64,000 nt of DNA from Paludibacteraceae bacterium (GCA_905233375.1 CAJOEJ010000006.1:21602-85601); one strand, 5' to 3'; positions 17,393 through 25,090 are shown, numbered from the stretch's first letter. A program made the numbers and translations. The notes: a model not told the origin generated them from the sequence alone.

Positions 17393-18136
17393 TTATTCGT
17401 CGTCACCTGCTACCCCGTTGGAGGTCGTGTCTGTTTCTGTTTGTATCTCAGGAAGGACGAATGCCGGCTCTCCGGCTTTCATGCCGCCTGCCATCTCGTC
17501 CAGGATATATTGCATGTCCGAGCCTTTGAGTTTGCCTTTTTTGATGGCTTCGGATATCTCCGGTTTCTCTTCAAAGAGTTTTGCCGCAACCTTCTTCATG
17601 GCGTTAAAACTGCTGTTTACCATGACGAGTTCCGCCTGGTCCCATCCTTCGCGCATGAGGTAGAAAAGGGTCGGCGTGTCGGGTCCGTTGCCGCCGACGA
17701 ACTTGATAAAATCCAAGTCGCCCGTTTTCTTGTTCATCTCGTAATTCATCTCGCATTGGAAGACAATGCCCCAAGCGCTGCCCATGACCGGGTTGCCCCA
17801 TTGGTGTTCGCTCTGCATCATCGACTTGCGGGCGTTGACGTAGTAGAGGACGTGCTGTTTGTCCGGAAAATCCTTGTGCCAGATTTTGATGCCGATGATG
17901 TCTGCGGCTTCTATGTCCGTGTGTTTTTTCTCATCGGCGTATTTCTTGACGCCTAGTTTGCTCTTGCCGACACGCGGTAACTCAACCTCGACGAACTCTT
18001 CGTGGTGTCCGTCTTTGAAGAGGACCTCGCCCGGGTAATAATGGGGCGTCATTAAACTCATTTGGGCGATGAACTGTGCCCGTACTGCTATACAGGCAAA
18101 AAGGAATAGTGCAAATAGAATAATTCTCTTTTTCAT
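17393..18136 (-). CDS. Secreted protein of unknown function
   Basis: 247 residues with a clear signal peptide (MKKRIILFALFLFACIAVRAQ). The mature part starts with a beta-rich segment (YYPGEVLFKDGHHEEFVEVEL) and contains a Lys/Glu-rich helical region late (EKPEISEAIKKGKLKGSD). I do not recognise a family. It is the first gene after a strong promoter (18159-18190) and lies 12 bp ahead of the serine protease, so the two may act together in the periplasm or at the outer membrane. Confidence 0.75.
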   Translation of the reverse strand: MKKRIILFALFLFACIAVRAQFIAQMSLMTPHYYPGEVLFKDGHHEEFVEVELPRVGKSKLGVKKYADEKKHTDIEAADIIGIKIWHKDFPDKQHVLYYVNARKSMMQSEHQWGNPVMGSAWGIVFQCEMNYEMNKKTGDLDFIKFVGGNGPDTPTLFYLMREGWDQAELVMVNSSFNAMKKVAAKLFEEKPEISEAIKKGKLKGSDMQYILDEMAGGMKAGEPAFVLPEIQTETDTTSNGVAGDDE

Positions 18137-18158
18137 ATATGAAGTTGTTTTTCGGGTG

Positions 18159-18190
18159 CAAAGGTACGAAAAATATTTGATATATGCAAA
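18159..18190 (-). promoter_or_regulatory. Bacteroidota-type promoter for the protease pair
   Basis: Minus-strand TTTG and TACCTTTG with a 20-nt spacer, 23 nt ahead of the ATG at 18136. Confidence 0.75.
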
Positions 18191-18311
18191 TTTTTGTGCG
18201 TTTTTTTTGTATGCAAGGTAAGAAATGCGTTGCGAACAGGTCCGATAAAATTAATAAACAGACTCTGAACAGTATAGTGACGTACCGTAGTGGTTAGGAC
18301 TTGGTTATGTT

Positions 18312-18410
18312 AATATCATAAGAATATCATAAGAATAACTTATCAATAACATATGAATAGCATATGAATCACATAAGAATAACATAAGAATAACATAAGA
18401 ATAACATAAG
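18312..18410. repeat. Nine tandem 11-bp units, AT-rich
   Basis: Nine consecutive 11-mers fit the consensus AATAACATAAG with few changes; the last three are identical. The period equals about one turn of DNA. It lies in a 500-bp stretch without a supportable gene (18137-18639). All minus-strand frames are open here only because the unit contains no stop. Confidence 0.85.
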
Positions 18411-18416
18411 TTTTTT

Positions 18417-18536
18417 GGGTGAAATGTGGGTAAAAGATAGGGGGGAGGAAAGATAGGGGGGAGATGGGGAGGAGGATGTGAGAGAGATGGGAGGGAAGGG
18501 TGAGGACTGGAGGAAAAAAGGAAGATGTCGGGAGGT
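18417..18536 (+). other. Purine-rich tract with G-quadruplex potential
   Basis: About 120 bases of plus strand are overwhelmingly A and G, with G runs at 18440-18445, 18456-18461 and 18466-18469 followed by shorter runs. Triplex or quadruplex structure is possible. No gene is supported. Confidence 0.6.
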
Positions 18537-18552
18537 CCCGACGCACAGACAT

Positions 18553-18589
18553 AGAGAAAATGAAAGCACGAGACTTGCGGGTCTCGCGC
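18553..18589 (-). terminator. Hairpin terminator of the caspase-like gene cluster
   Basis: On the minus strand GCGCGAGAC and GTCTCGTGC pair around a six-base loop, followed by TTTCATTTTC. It sits about 50 nt past the stop at 18640. Confidence 0.65.
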
Positions 18590-18639
18590 TTGGAATGCTC
18601 GCAGGGTTGACTGCAATAACTAAACCATTTGGTATATGG

Positions 18640-20055
18640 TTATTTAAGTTTCATAGATTTCCAGGTGGAGGCAGCGGCCGGAGAGGTAGCAACTACCGGT
18701 GTTTGCGGTTTCTCGTTAATCAAAAACGCTTCCTTTTTAACATTTTGCTTGATGTAATATGCAAGCTCATCGTATGTTACATTACCTTCTGTCTCTTGCA
18801 ATTTCTTAAGCAGATAATAGGTGAATAAACCATGACTTTTCTCTTCGTATGTCATAGCTGTCTCGTCTCCACTGGAGGCTGAGAAAACAACAGCATTTCC
18901 GTTCAAAGTCTCTTTTTTCGCTTCACGCGCAACACCACGCGCAGCTACCAACATACTTCCTTCTTTGTTCGCGCCAGTAAAACATGCATCCATAAAATAG
19001 GTAATATTAGCAGCCTTCGTATCTGCCAAAGTCTTGTACAATTTATTTAGACTATAACAAGTTGCTGTATTAGTTCCTTTTCCATCTACCGGAATAATGA
19101 AAGCATCACCCGTCTTCTCATCAGGAATACCGTGACCGCAATAATAAACGATGGCACGACTGTCATCAAAGTTATTCAAAGCATAACTTAACCAATCTAC
19201 GCCTCCTGAAATAATACCATAAGAGGCATTTGCGCAATATCTGATTTGTTTTTCCGGGATGCCCAAAGTCTTAATGCAGTACTCTTTGAATACTTCACCA
19301 TCATGAGCAGCAAAATTAACAGGATCTACAAACTGGTAATCTTCGTTAGCGATAATTAGTGCAAACGTATTACTTGCAACATTTTTTCCTTGCGGAATGT
19401 ACGTATCAACATCAGATTTATTTACAGACTTTTTCTTAGATGAAGTAGCTGAATTGCCTGCATAATGAATCGGTGACGAAACAGTGGTATTTTCCAGTTT
19501 GGCTATAATCTGTTCGCTTTTTAAATTCATGTCAGTTTTGAATTTTTTCATTATGTCTTTAGTCGCTTCCACCATACATACACTGGCATCTTTTCCGTAA
19601 TAAAAGCCCATAACGCTTTTTACCTTGGTGGAATATTTATAGGTATCTACAACATCCCCATTAGCATTCAAAATATTAAAACCAAGCGTCATGTCAATTT
19701 TTGTAGAAGTAAACGGCATTCCGAATAAATTAAAAATAAATAACGTACCACCAGAAAGACCCGCTAATGCTAAGTTTTGTTTCAAGTGTATCTTTTCACA
19801 ATTTACTTCTATTGTACCCTGTTTTTGACCTGTTGAAGAAGCAATATTTTTGTTAATTTCATTTCTGACAATGTTTTTAACAAAATCAACATTGGCTCCT
19901 TGAATATCACCTCCCGAGAACCAATCAAATTCCATTTTGGGTAATTTCTGGGTGATAGACTCGTTAGATGGTTCCGACATATATGCTTTATATGTCGTAC
20001 AACTTGTTAAGATGCAGCCAATTAAAGCTACAATAATCACAAAATACTTTTTCAT
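18640..20055 (-). CDS. Caspase-like (C14 family) lipoprotein
   Basis: 471 residues. The lipobox LTSC gives Cys19, so the protein is envelope-anchored. Residues 20-185 form a domain resembling lipoprotein/LPP20-type folds; about 230-440 is a caspase/metacaspase peptidase domain (FALIIANEDY). The dyad is His308 in YYCGHGIP and Cys358 in DACFTG, both intact. Such enzymes cut after Lys or Arg, or Asp in animal caspases; the specificity here cannot be read. It follows the DUF4384-like gene by six bases and is last in a three-gene unit. A lipid-anchored caspase is suited to envelope proteolysis rather than to cytoplasmic suicide. Base composition is more AT-rich than flanking genes. Confidence 0.85.
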   Translation of the reverse strand: MKKYFVIIVALIGCILTSCTTYKAYMSEPSNESITQKLPKMEFDWFSGGDIQGANVDFVKNIVRNEINKNIASSTGQKQGTIEVNCEKIHLKQNLALAGLSGGTLFIFNLFGMPFTSTKIDMTLGFNILNANGDVVDTYKYSTKVKSVMGFYYGKDASVCMVEATKDIMKKFKTDMNLKSEQIIAKLENTTVSSPIHYAGNSATSSKKKSVNKSDVDTYIPQGKNVASNTFALIIANEDYQFVDPVNFAAHDGEVFKEYCIKTLGIPEKQIRYCANASYGIISGGVDWLSYALNNFDDSRAIVYYCGHGIPDEKTGDAFIIPVDGKGTNTATCYSLNKLYKTLADTKAANITYFMDACFTGANKEGSMLVAARGVAREAKKETLNGNAVVFSASSGDETAMTYEEKSHGLFTYYLLKKLQETEGNVTYDELAYYIKQNVKKEAFLINEKPQTPVVATSPAAASTWKSMKLK

Positions 20056-20061
20056 AATAAA

Positions 20062-20904
20062 TCATTTTTTTATTGTTAATACTATTTCTTCTACTTGCGC
20101 CGTAGTGTCATACACGCGCAAGCCATGAAGCCATTTCTGGAATTTCGCATTTTCTACTTCGGGCACAAATTCACCCTTATTATTTAGCGAAATATGGAAT
20201 TTTTTTTGTGAAAAGACAACGATTAAAGTATTATTCTCCACCGTCTTGGAAGTAGTCAAAATTGTCTCTTCTTCATACGGATACTCGGGGTCTTTCGTAC
20301 AAAGGAATATGTATTCCTTATTGCTTTTCACTTCGCGTGCATTGCCATCACTATCATCATACGGCATCATTACATACACCGTTTCTGTATCATCCTCTCT
20401 CAAAAATACAGCCACATAGCCACTCGCCGCCGATTTAAAGGAAACAGAGAAACGATCATTGTTTTTAAAAAGCGTACTTTCAATACCTTTATTTAGGGTT
20501 TTTACTTGTATCTCTACGGAAGACTGTTTCTGCTCACGCGCCTTACCACAAACTTCTGCGTGGATGATGGTCATTTCGTTGCGGTATTTGATACTTACTT
20601 CCGGCTCTTTCGTGTCACTAATCCATAAACCGCGCACTTCGTTTTCACTATACGAATTGAAACTAGTGCTAGATTTGCCATCGGTATTATGCATTGCGGT
20701 AGTACTCGTTTGAGAAACGATTGTTCCGAATTCATCTGCGATAGCTTTAAGGCGGGCTTGATTAATAGCTGTACGCTTTGCTTCTGCAATCGTTTGCGTT
20801 TCAGGCATGATATAATCAACCTCCCCGCAAACGGTTGCAGTTCGTTGGCTGTGTGCAAAATGAGCAATTACACCAAAGCAAAAAAGAACAAATAAACGTT
20901 TCAT
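20062..20904 (-). CDS. Secreted DUF4384-like protein of the caspase cluster
   Basis: 280 residues with a signal peptide (MKRLFVLFCFGVIAHFAHSQ). The N-terminal part (AEAKRTAINQARLKAIADEFG) resembles the LPP20/FlgT-N domain. The middle (DRFSVSFKSAASGYVAVFLREDD ... VMMPYDD) matches the pattern of DUF4384, a beta-sandwich often found with caspase-like proteins. Its start ATG shares one base with the stop of the upstream gene, implying translational coupling. It probably acts as an envelope sensor or partner of the caspase; this is inference from position and domain. Confidence 0.7.
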   Translation of the reverse strand: MKRLFVLFCFGVIAHFAHSQRTATVCGEVDYIMPETQTIAEAKRTAINQARLKAIADEFGTIVSQTSTTAMHNTDGKSSTSFNSYSENEVRGLWISDTKEPEVSIKYRNEMTIIHAEVCGKAREQKQSSVEIQVKTLNKGIESTLFKNNDRFSVSFKSAASGYVAVFLREDDTETVYVMMPYDDSDGNAREVKSNKEYIFLCTKDPEYPYEEETILTTSKTVENNTLIVVFSQKKFHISLNNKGEFVPEVENAKFQKWLHGLRVYDTTAQVEEIVLTIKK

Positions 20905-21575
20905 TAGAAGCCTAACAATTTATCTAATTGTTCATGCAGGTCTTCGCCTTTCTGTTCCAAGTCTTGACGGATAGCTTCTTTTGCCGCTTTTTTGGCCATA
21001 TCACCATTATATGCGATACGAACCATTACTTCCTTGTTCTTATTTTTGAGCTCGCGATAGCACTCAACAACGGTAATAACACGACCTATGCTCTGTGCGA
21101 TAGTGTTTTTTGAGGCCATTACACTTTGTGTTACAGAGGTAGCTTCACCTGCTGACATTTGATTGTTACCTACGGTGTTTTCAACCAAAGCTGCTACCTC
21201 CGTCTGAATTTGACCTGCAAGATTGGTAATTGCTAAACTAGTTGCTGCCATCTTTGCTGCATCGTAGTTTTCGCCTATAGACTGTGCATTGGCCATGATA
21301 TATTTGGGGAACTGATTTTCATCATACTCAAACTCCATTAAATAAGAGCGTTCCAATTGTTTTTCCATAGGAAGTGCACCAGGGCTAACTACCCAGCCTT
21401 CTTTTTTCAGACGCTTTGCCTCTTTTTGAGTTGTTTTGTCCACTTTGGCTTTCAGTTCTGATTTAGCCATTTTGCGGATTTCCTCACGCTCCTTGCGCAG
21501 TTCTTTTGCGTCCTGTGCCATTGCGGCACTACATGCAACGATTAAGGCCATTGCTACCATGATTAATTTTTTCAT
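20904..21575 (-). CDS. LPP20-like secreted protein, first gene of the caspase cluster
   Basis: 223 residues from MKKLIMVAMALIVACSA, with a signal peptide ending around AMAQ; a longer reading to 21629 would place codons in a terminator and is rejected. A charged helical region (25-65) is followed by ENYDAAKMAATSLAITNLAGQIQ, as in LPP20-family lipoproteins, and a Lys-rich C-terminal helix. Function unknown. It lies directly downstream of a candidate noncoding RNA, so expression may need read-through of the terminator at 21634-21662. Confidence 0.75.
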   Translation of the reverse strand: MKKLIMVAMALIVACSAAMAQDAKELRKEREEIRKMAKSELKAKVDKTTQKEAKRLKKEGWVVSPGALPMEKQLERSYLMEFEYDENQFPKYIMANAQSIGENYDAAKMAATSLAITNLAGQIQTEVAALVENTVGNNQMSAGEATSVTQSVMASKNTIAQSIGRVITVVECYRELKNKNKEVMVRIAYNGDMAKKAAKEAIRQDLEQKGEDLHEQLDKLLGF

Positions 21576-21633
21576 GTTGTTTGATGTTTTAGTTAGTAAT
21601 GATATTTTGTGTTTTACACATAAGTACACACAA

Positions 21634-21662
21634 AAAACGCGAATAACTGTTGTTATCCGCTA
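21634..21662 (-). terminator. Hairpin terminator of the 6S-like RNA
   Basis: Minus strand GCGGATAAC and GTTATTCGC pair around AACA and are followed by GTTTTTTG. Confidence 0.75.
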
Positions 21663-21917
21663 TTTGAGGCTGTAGGAAATGCCTAATCCATCAGATATGC
21701 AAACAGAAACTCGCGCCGTGTATATAACCGCCAATACACTATTAGAAAAAACCAATAGTGCAGGCGAGTTGTACACTCGTGAGCATCTACTTACTTGTTT
21801 TCTGAATGGATATTTTTGAAACTTCCTACATTTCAAATAGTCAGATTACAAGCGTGTAAACGCTTTTTCAATATGTCTGCGCAACGCTTTGCGCCATTAT
21901 TGCAAATAACCTTTGCG
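21634..21917 (-). ncRNA. Candidate 6S-like noncoding RNA
   Basis: A perfect Bacteroidota promoter (21922-21953) and an intrinsic terminator (21634-21662) bound about 280 nt without an open frame. Three short hairpins at the 5' side (for example GCGCAA/TTGCGC and AAGCG/CGCTT) precede a rod of about 184 nt. Its ends pair over long range: CTATTTGA with TCAAATAG and TGTAGGAA with TTCCTACA. Inside come AUCCAU-CAG/CUGAUGGAU, a large asymmetric bubble, GUGUA/UACAC, CGCC/GGCG and an apical stem CACTATT/AATAGTG. A long rod with a central bubble and ~184 nt is the architecture of 6S RNA, which binds RNA polymerase. Identity as 6S is inference; an independent RNA gene is well supported. Confidence 0.6.
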
Positions 21918-21921
21918 GGTG

Positions 21922-21953
21922 CAAAGGTACAAATAAATTTTGAATTATACAAA
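21922..21953 (-). promoter_or_regulatory. Bacteroidota-type promoter of the 6S-like RNA
   Basis: Minus-strand TTTG and TACCTTTG separated by 20 nt. The same stretch has no other downstream gene before the terminator. Confidence 0.8.
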
Positions 21954-21954
21954 T

Positions 21955-22238
21955 AAAATGACGAAAAAGTGACGAGAAAATAGATTTTGTATGATAATCC
22001 GCATGAAAAAGCGGAAAAAGAACGAAGAATAGCGGAGCTTTCGCTCCTTGTCAGGGACGTAATCTAACGCGGGTCTGACGCCCCGCGCACATAACAAAGA
22101 GATGAATAGGGATAGTTAGCAAAAAAACACCGTAGGTATACTCTAATAGTTAAAAAGGAGACTGCACATCGTGAAACGATGTAACAATAAAAGCTGATAA
22201 TGGCGGCAAGCATGCCGCCAAAATGCACGATGCTATAG
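21955..22238. other. Gene-free stretch with several short hairpins
   Basis: No supportable gene. Hairpins include GGAGC/GCTCC (22036), ACATCG/CGATGT (22165) and TGGCGGCA/TGCCGCCA (22200). The last could end coaE transcription, but no clear T run follows. Confidence 0.5.
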
Positions 22239-22925
22239 TTATAATTGTGCGGAGAGATAGTTCAGGATTTGGTCAGCTAAGGATTCGATGGAAGCGAGGC
22301 CGTCGTTGTTAATTAGCAGGTCGCCTGTGTGCGGGTGTTGCGTGCGTATGCGGGCGCGAACCTTTTCTATATTGGCAGTGGTGTTGAGGTCGTGGAAGTC
22401 GCGGGCAATGACACGGGCTATACGGATTTCTTCGGGGGCGTCGATGACGATGATACGATCGCAGAGGGTATCGAAGCCGGACTCATAGAGGATGGCGGAT
22501 TCGAGGAATAAGACCGGCTCCGCCTGACAGACCGCTTTCAGGTGTGACCCAGACCGCTTTGCTGATAGACCGCTTCGCTGACAGATATCTTCTTTGACGG
22601 CGGGATGAATAATAGCATTGAGGGCGTCCAGAACCCCTCCCGACCTCCCCTCAAGGGAGGAGGAAAAGACACGTTGCGCGACATAGGAGGTGTTATAGAT
22701 TATAGATTGGTCATTGGTTATTGTTGATTGGTCATTGGTGGTTGCTGATTGGATGAACGCTTCTTCGCCGAGGAGGGCGATGATGGCGGCTCGGACATCG
22801 GGGTTTTCGACGATGATCCGTTTGGCTTCGCGGTCGCAATCATAGACCGTATAACTCCGTCTGGCGAGTTCCCGCGCAATGGTGGATTTGCCGCTTCCTA
22901 TGCCTCCTGTGATGCCGATTATCAT
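22239..22925 (-). CDS. coaE: Dephospho-CoA kinase with repeat-encoded insertions
   Basis: 228 residues against about 200 for the family. The P-loop GGIGSGKST lies at residues 7-15, and DCDREAKRI and NAIIHPAV are CoaE signatures. It phosphorylates dephospho-CoA, the last step of coenzyme A synthesis. Three different repeats are inserted in frame: a 7-bp array (TNDQSTITNDQS), a palindromic element (SSSLEGRSGGV) and a 16-bp tandem repeat (QRSGLSAKRSGSHLKAVCQ). Conserved motifs on either side remain, so the enzyme is probably still functional, but activity should not be assumed. Confidence 0.88.
   Translation of the reverse strand: MIIGITGGIGSGKSTIARELARRSYTVYDCDREAKRIIVENPDVRAAIIALLGEEAFIQSATTNDQSTITNDQSIIYNTSYVAQRVFSSSLEGRSGGVLDALNAIIHPAVKEDICQRSGLSAKRSGSHLKAVCQAEPVLFLESAILYESGFDTLCDRIIVIDAPEEIRIARVIARDFHDLNTTANIEKVRARIRTQHPHTGDLLINNDGLASIESLADQILNYLSAQL
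22526..22588. repeat. 16-bp tandem repeat inside coaE
   Basis: AGACCGCTTTGCTGAT and AGACCGCTTCGCTGAC follow each other, with a third, longer variant unit before them; the reading frame is kept. Confidence 0.75.
22632..22665. repeat. Palindromic CTCCC/GGGAG element inside coaE
   Basis: Shares the core CGACCTCCCCTCAAGGGAGG with the copy at 23392-23425 and encodes SSSLEGRSGG in frame. Confidence 0.85.
22693..22751. repeat. 7-bp-period tandem repeat (ATTGGTC type) inside coaE
   Basis: TATAGAT and ATTGGTC/ATTGGTT units encode TNDQSTITNDQS in frame. Confidence 0.85.
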
Positions 22926-23000
22926 AGTTGATAGATGAAAGTTTAAAGTTTAAAGAAGTCGTTTAGTTGATAGTTTATAGTTGATAGTTAAAAAGGATCA

Positions 23001-25001
23001 TTAGAACTGGAAATAGATGAAGGGTTGCATCTCGGCGGAGACGAACTGATAGATGACGATGATCGCTATACACACGGCTGTCACCATGAGCCATAAAGGC
23101 ATCGCGCTAAAGGCAAGGCGGTATCTGCGTTTCCAATTAGTCGGCAGCCAGTGAATGACCATGCCGGCAATGAACATCGCCACGACCCATCGGTACTCCC
23201 AAAGGAAATCCGGGATGATGGCATTGCTCCACGCTCCACCGATCTGGTTCACCATATTCTTCGCGGTCTCCCATGCCACTTCGTTCGCCGTGGCGGGATC
23301 GAGGTTGCTGCTGGAACGGAAGAACAGACGCGTGAAAGTGATGAAGGTGAAGGTCTGGAGAATCGCCCAAGCTTGGGAAAGCTTATTTGGGAACCCCTCC
23401 CGACCTCCCCTCAAGGGAGGAGAAGGATTGGTCTTTTGGTCTTTTGTCAAGAGCCAGTAGATATAGCGGATGGCGGTACCGAACCATATGACCGCAGCCC
23501 AGACGGCGAACAGACGCCAGACGGGCAGGTGATACGTATAATCGAGTGCGCAAAGTCCCATCGTGAGTGCCGTCATGGAGGCAAAGCGCACATGCCAGTT
23601 CATCCTGCGCCATATTTTCTCCACGATCATTCCGATGCCGTTGATTCCGCCCCATATGATGAAGTTCCAACTGGCACCGTGCCATAAACCGCCCAAGACC
23701 TGCGTGATGAAGGAGTTTAAATTTGCGTAAAGCAATTTAAGACCGCCTACTCCCAACCTCTCCCTAAAGGGAGCGGAGTTCACTATGGCTACCACTATCA
23801 TGAAGACCGCAAAAGGTATCAGTATCCATAGCCACCAGCCGGTGAGGGCGGCAGAGACGAGGGCGATCAGCGATAGCCAGAAATACGTTCCGAATCCGAT
23901 TTTCCTGTTTCCGCCCAGCGGGATATACAGGTAGGTCTTGAGCCATCGTCCGAGGGACATATGCCACCTCCGCCAGAACTCCTGCGGGCTTTGGGACTTG
24001 TAGGGGCTGTTGAAGTTCATCGGCAGGTAGAAGCCCATGAGCATGGCGACGCCGATAGCGATGTCCGTATAACCGGAGAAGTCGGCGTAGACCTGCAGGG
24101 AGTAGGCGAAGAGCGCAAACAGGTTCTCGAAACCCGAGAAGAGCAGCGGGTTGTTGAACACGCGGTCGATGAGATTCACCGCCAGGTAGTCCGACATGAT
24201 GATTTTCTTCGCCAAGCCGTTCAGTATCCAGAACACCGCCACGCCGAACCACCTTCGGCTCAGATGGTAGGGTTTGTATAACTGCGGAATGAACTCCTCC
24301 GCGCGCACGATAGGACCGGCGACCAACTGCGGGAAGAACGAGACGTAGAAGCCGAAGTCCAATATGTTCCTGACCGGCTGGATGCGTCCCCGGTACACGT
24401 CCGCCGTATAAGAGATGACCTGAAAAATGAAGAACGAGATACCCACCGGCAGCACGATCGTATCGACGCTGAACCGTCCTGCGTCGGCAAAACCGTTTCC
24501 TATGTACGCGAAGATATCGAATACGCGGAAACCGGTACCAAACAGGTCGTTGATCAGGTTCGTGAAGAAATAGGCGTACTTGAAATAGGCGAGCAGACCG
24601 AGGTCGATGATCACGGACAGTGCCAATAGGAGAGTGGGGATTGGTGATTGGTGATTGGAGATTTGTGATTTTTTGATCTGCTGTGCGATGAGCCAATCCG
24701 AGAGCGTGACGAAAGCCAGGATGAGCAGGAACAAACCGCTGGTCTTGTAGTAGAAGAACCAACTGACGAAGAGGAGATAGAGGTTACGCAAATGTAATTT
24801 GCGATTGGTTATTGGTGATTTATGGATGCCCTTCTCGGCGGAGGCCGCTCCTCCCGTTTGTCGGGAGGACGCTCCGGGGAATTCCAGAATCAAGGTATAT
24901 AACGCGAAGACCAAAGCAAAGAACGCCCAGAAATAGAACTGGGTGAAGAGCAACGGGCTGTTCTCGTCAAATGCCAATATGTGGTGAAGGAAGGAGGTCA
25001 T
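23001..25001 (-). CDS. MBOAT-family O-acyltransferase
   Basis: 666 residues with about 12 membrane spans, of the AlgI/PatA-type MBOAT family. Recognisable blocks are FFPQLVAGPIVRAEEFIPQ, the ADFSGYTDIAIGVA segment, FWRRWHMSLGRWLKTYLYIPLGGNRK and the active-site region QVLGGLWHGASWNFIIWGG with its conserved histidine. It would move acyl (usually acetyl) groups across the inner membrane to an exported polymer. The SGNH protein 24 bp upstream is the expected periplasmic partner. At least four repeat-encoded segments are inserted, for example GIHKSPITNRKLH, KSQISNHQSPIPT, RERLGVGGLK and NPSPPLRGGREGF, making it longer than the usual ~480-500 residues. Confidence 0.88.
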   Translation of the reverse strand: MTSFLHHILAFDENSPLLFTQFYFWAFFALVFALYTLILEFPGASSRQTGGAASAEKGIHKSPITNRKLHLRNLYLLFVSWFFYYKTSGLFLLILAFVTLSDWLIAQQIKKSQISNHQSPIPTLLLALSVIIDLGLLAYFKYAYFFTNLINDLFGTGFRVFDIFAYIGNGFADAGRFSVDTIVLPVGISFFIFQVISYTADVYRGRIQPVRNILDFGFYVSFFPQLVAGPIVRAEEFIPQLYKPYHLSRRWFGVAVFWILNGLAKKIIMSDYLAVNLIDRVFNNPLLFSGFENLFALFAYSLQVYADFSGYTDIAIGVAMLMGFYLPMNFNSPYKSQSPQEFWRRWHMSLGRWLKTYLYIPLGGNRKIGFGTYFWLSLIALVSAALTGWWLWILIPFAVFMIVVAIVNSAPFRERLGVGGLKLLYANLNSFITQVLGGLWHGASWNFIIWGGINGIGMIVEKIWRRMNWHVRFASMTALTMGLCALDYTYHLPVWRLFAVWAAVIWFGTAIRYIYWLLTKDQKTNPSPPLRGGREGFPNKLSQAWAILQTFTFITFTRLFFRSSSNLDPATANEVAWETAKNMVNQIGGAWSNAIIPDFLWEYRWVVAMFIAGMVIHWLPTNWKRRYRLAFSAMPLWLMVTAVCIAIIVIYQFVSAEMQPFIYFQF
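23392..23425. repeat. Palindromic CTCCC/GGGAG element inside the MBOAT gene
   Basis: Shares its 20-base core with the coaE copy; encodes NPSPPLRGGREG in frame. Confidence 0.85.
23749..23776. repeat. Palindromic CTCCC/GGGAG element inside the MBOAT gene, second site
   Basis: CTCTCCCTAAAGGGAGCGG encodes APFRERLGVGG in frame. Confidence 0.65.
24638..24674. repeat. 7-bp-period tandem repeat inside the MBOAT gene
   Basis: ATTGGTG units encode SQISNHQSPI in frame. Confidence 0.8.
24802..24825. repeat. 7-bp-period tandem repeat inside the MBOAT gene, second site
   Basis: ATTGGTT/ATTGGTG units encode HKSPITNR in frame. A hairpin with CTCCCG/CGGGAG arms follows at 24852. Confidence 0.75.
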
Positions 25002-25090
25002 TGGTTATTGGTCATTGGTTATTGGTTATTGGTTATTGGGCATTTGTACCTCATCCTTTGTACTTTGTACTTTGTCACTTTGTACTTTAC
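25000..25090. repeat. Two abutting 7-bp-period arrays
   Basis: About six ATTGGTT-type units (24 bp of gap plus coding) followed by TTTGTAC-type units; the second array encodes the SGNH C-terminus (KVQSDKVQSTKD). Confidence 0.85.

Noticed and set aside
18305..18616. Overlapping open frames in all three minus-strand frames, rich in Tyr, Leu, Pro
   Set aside because: They arise because the 11-bp unit and the pyrimidine-rich strand contain no stop codons; codon pattern differs between frames only by the repeat phase.
21955..22238. tmRNA or RNase P RNA considered for the hairpin-rich gap
   Set aside because: No tRNA-like T arm, tag reading frame or conserved RNase P motifs could be found on either strand.
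25000..25090. Regular tandem repeats considered as a CRISPR array
   Set aside because: Units are 7 bp with no unique spacers, and no cas genes are present in the window.
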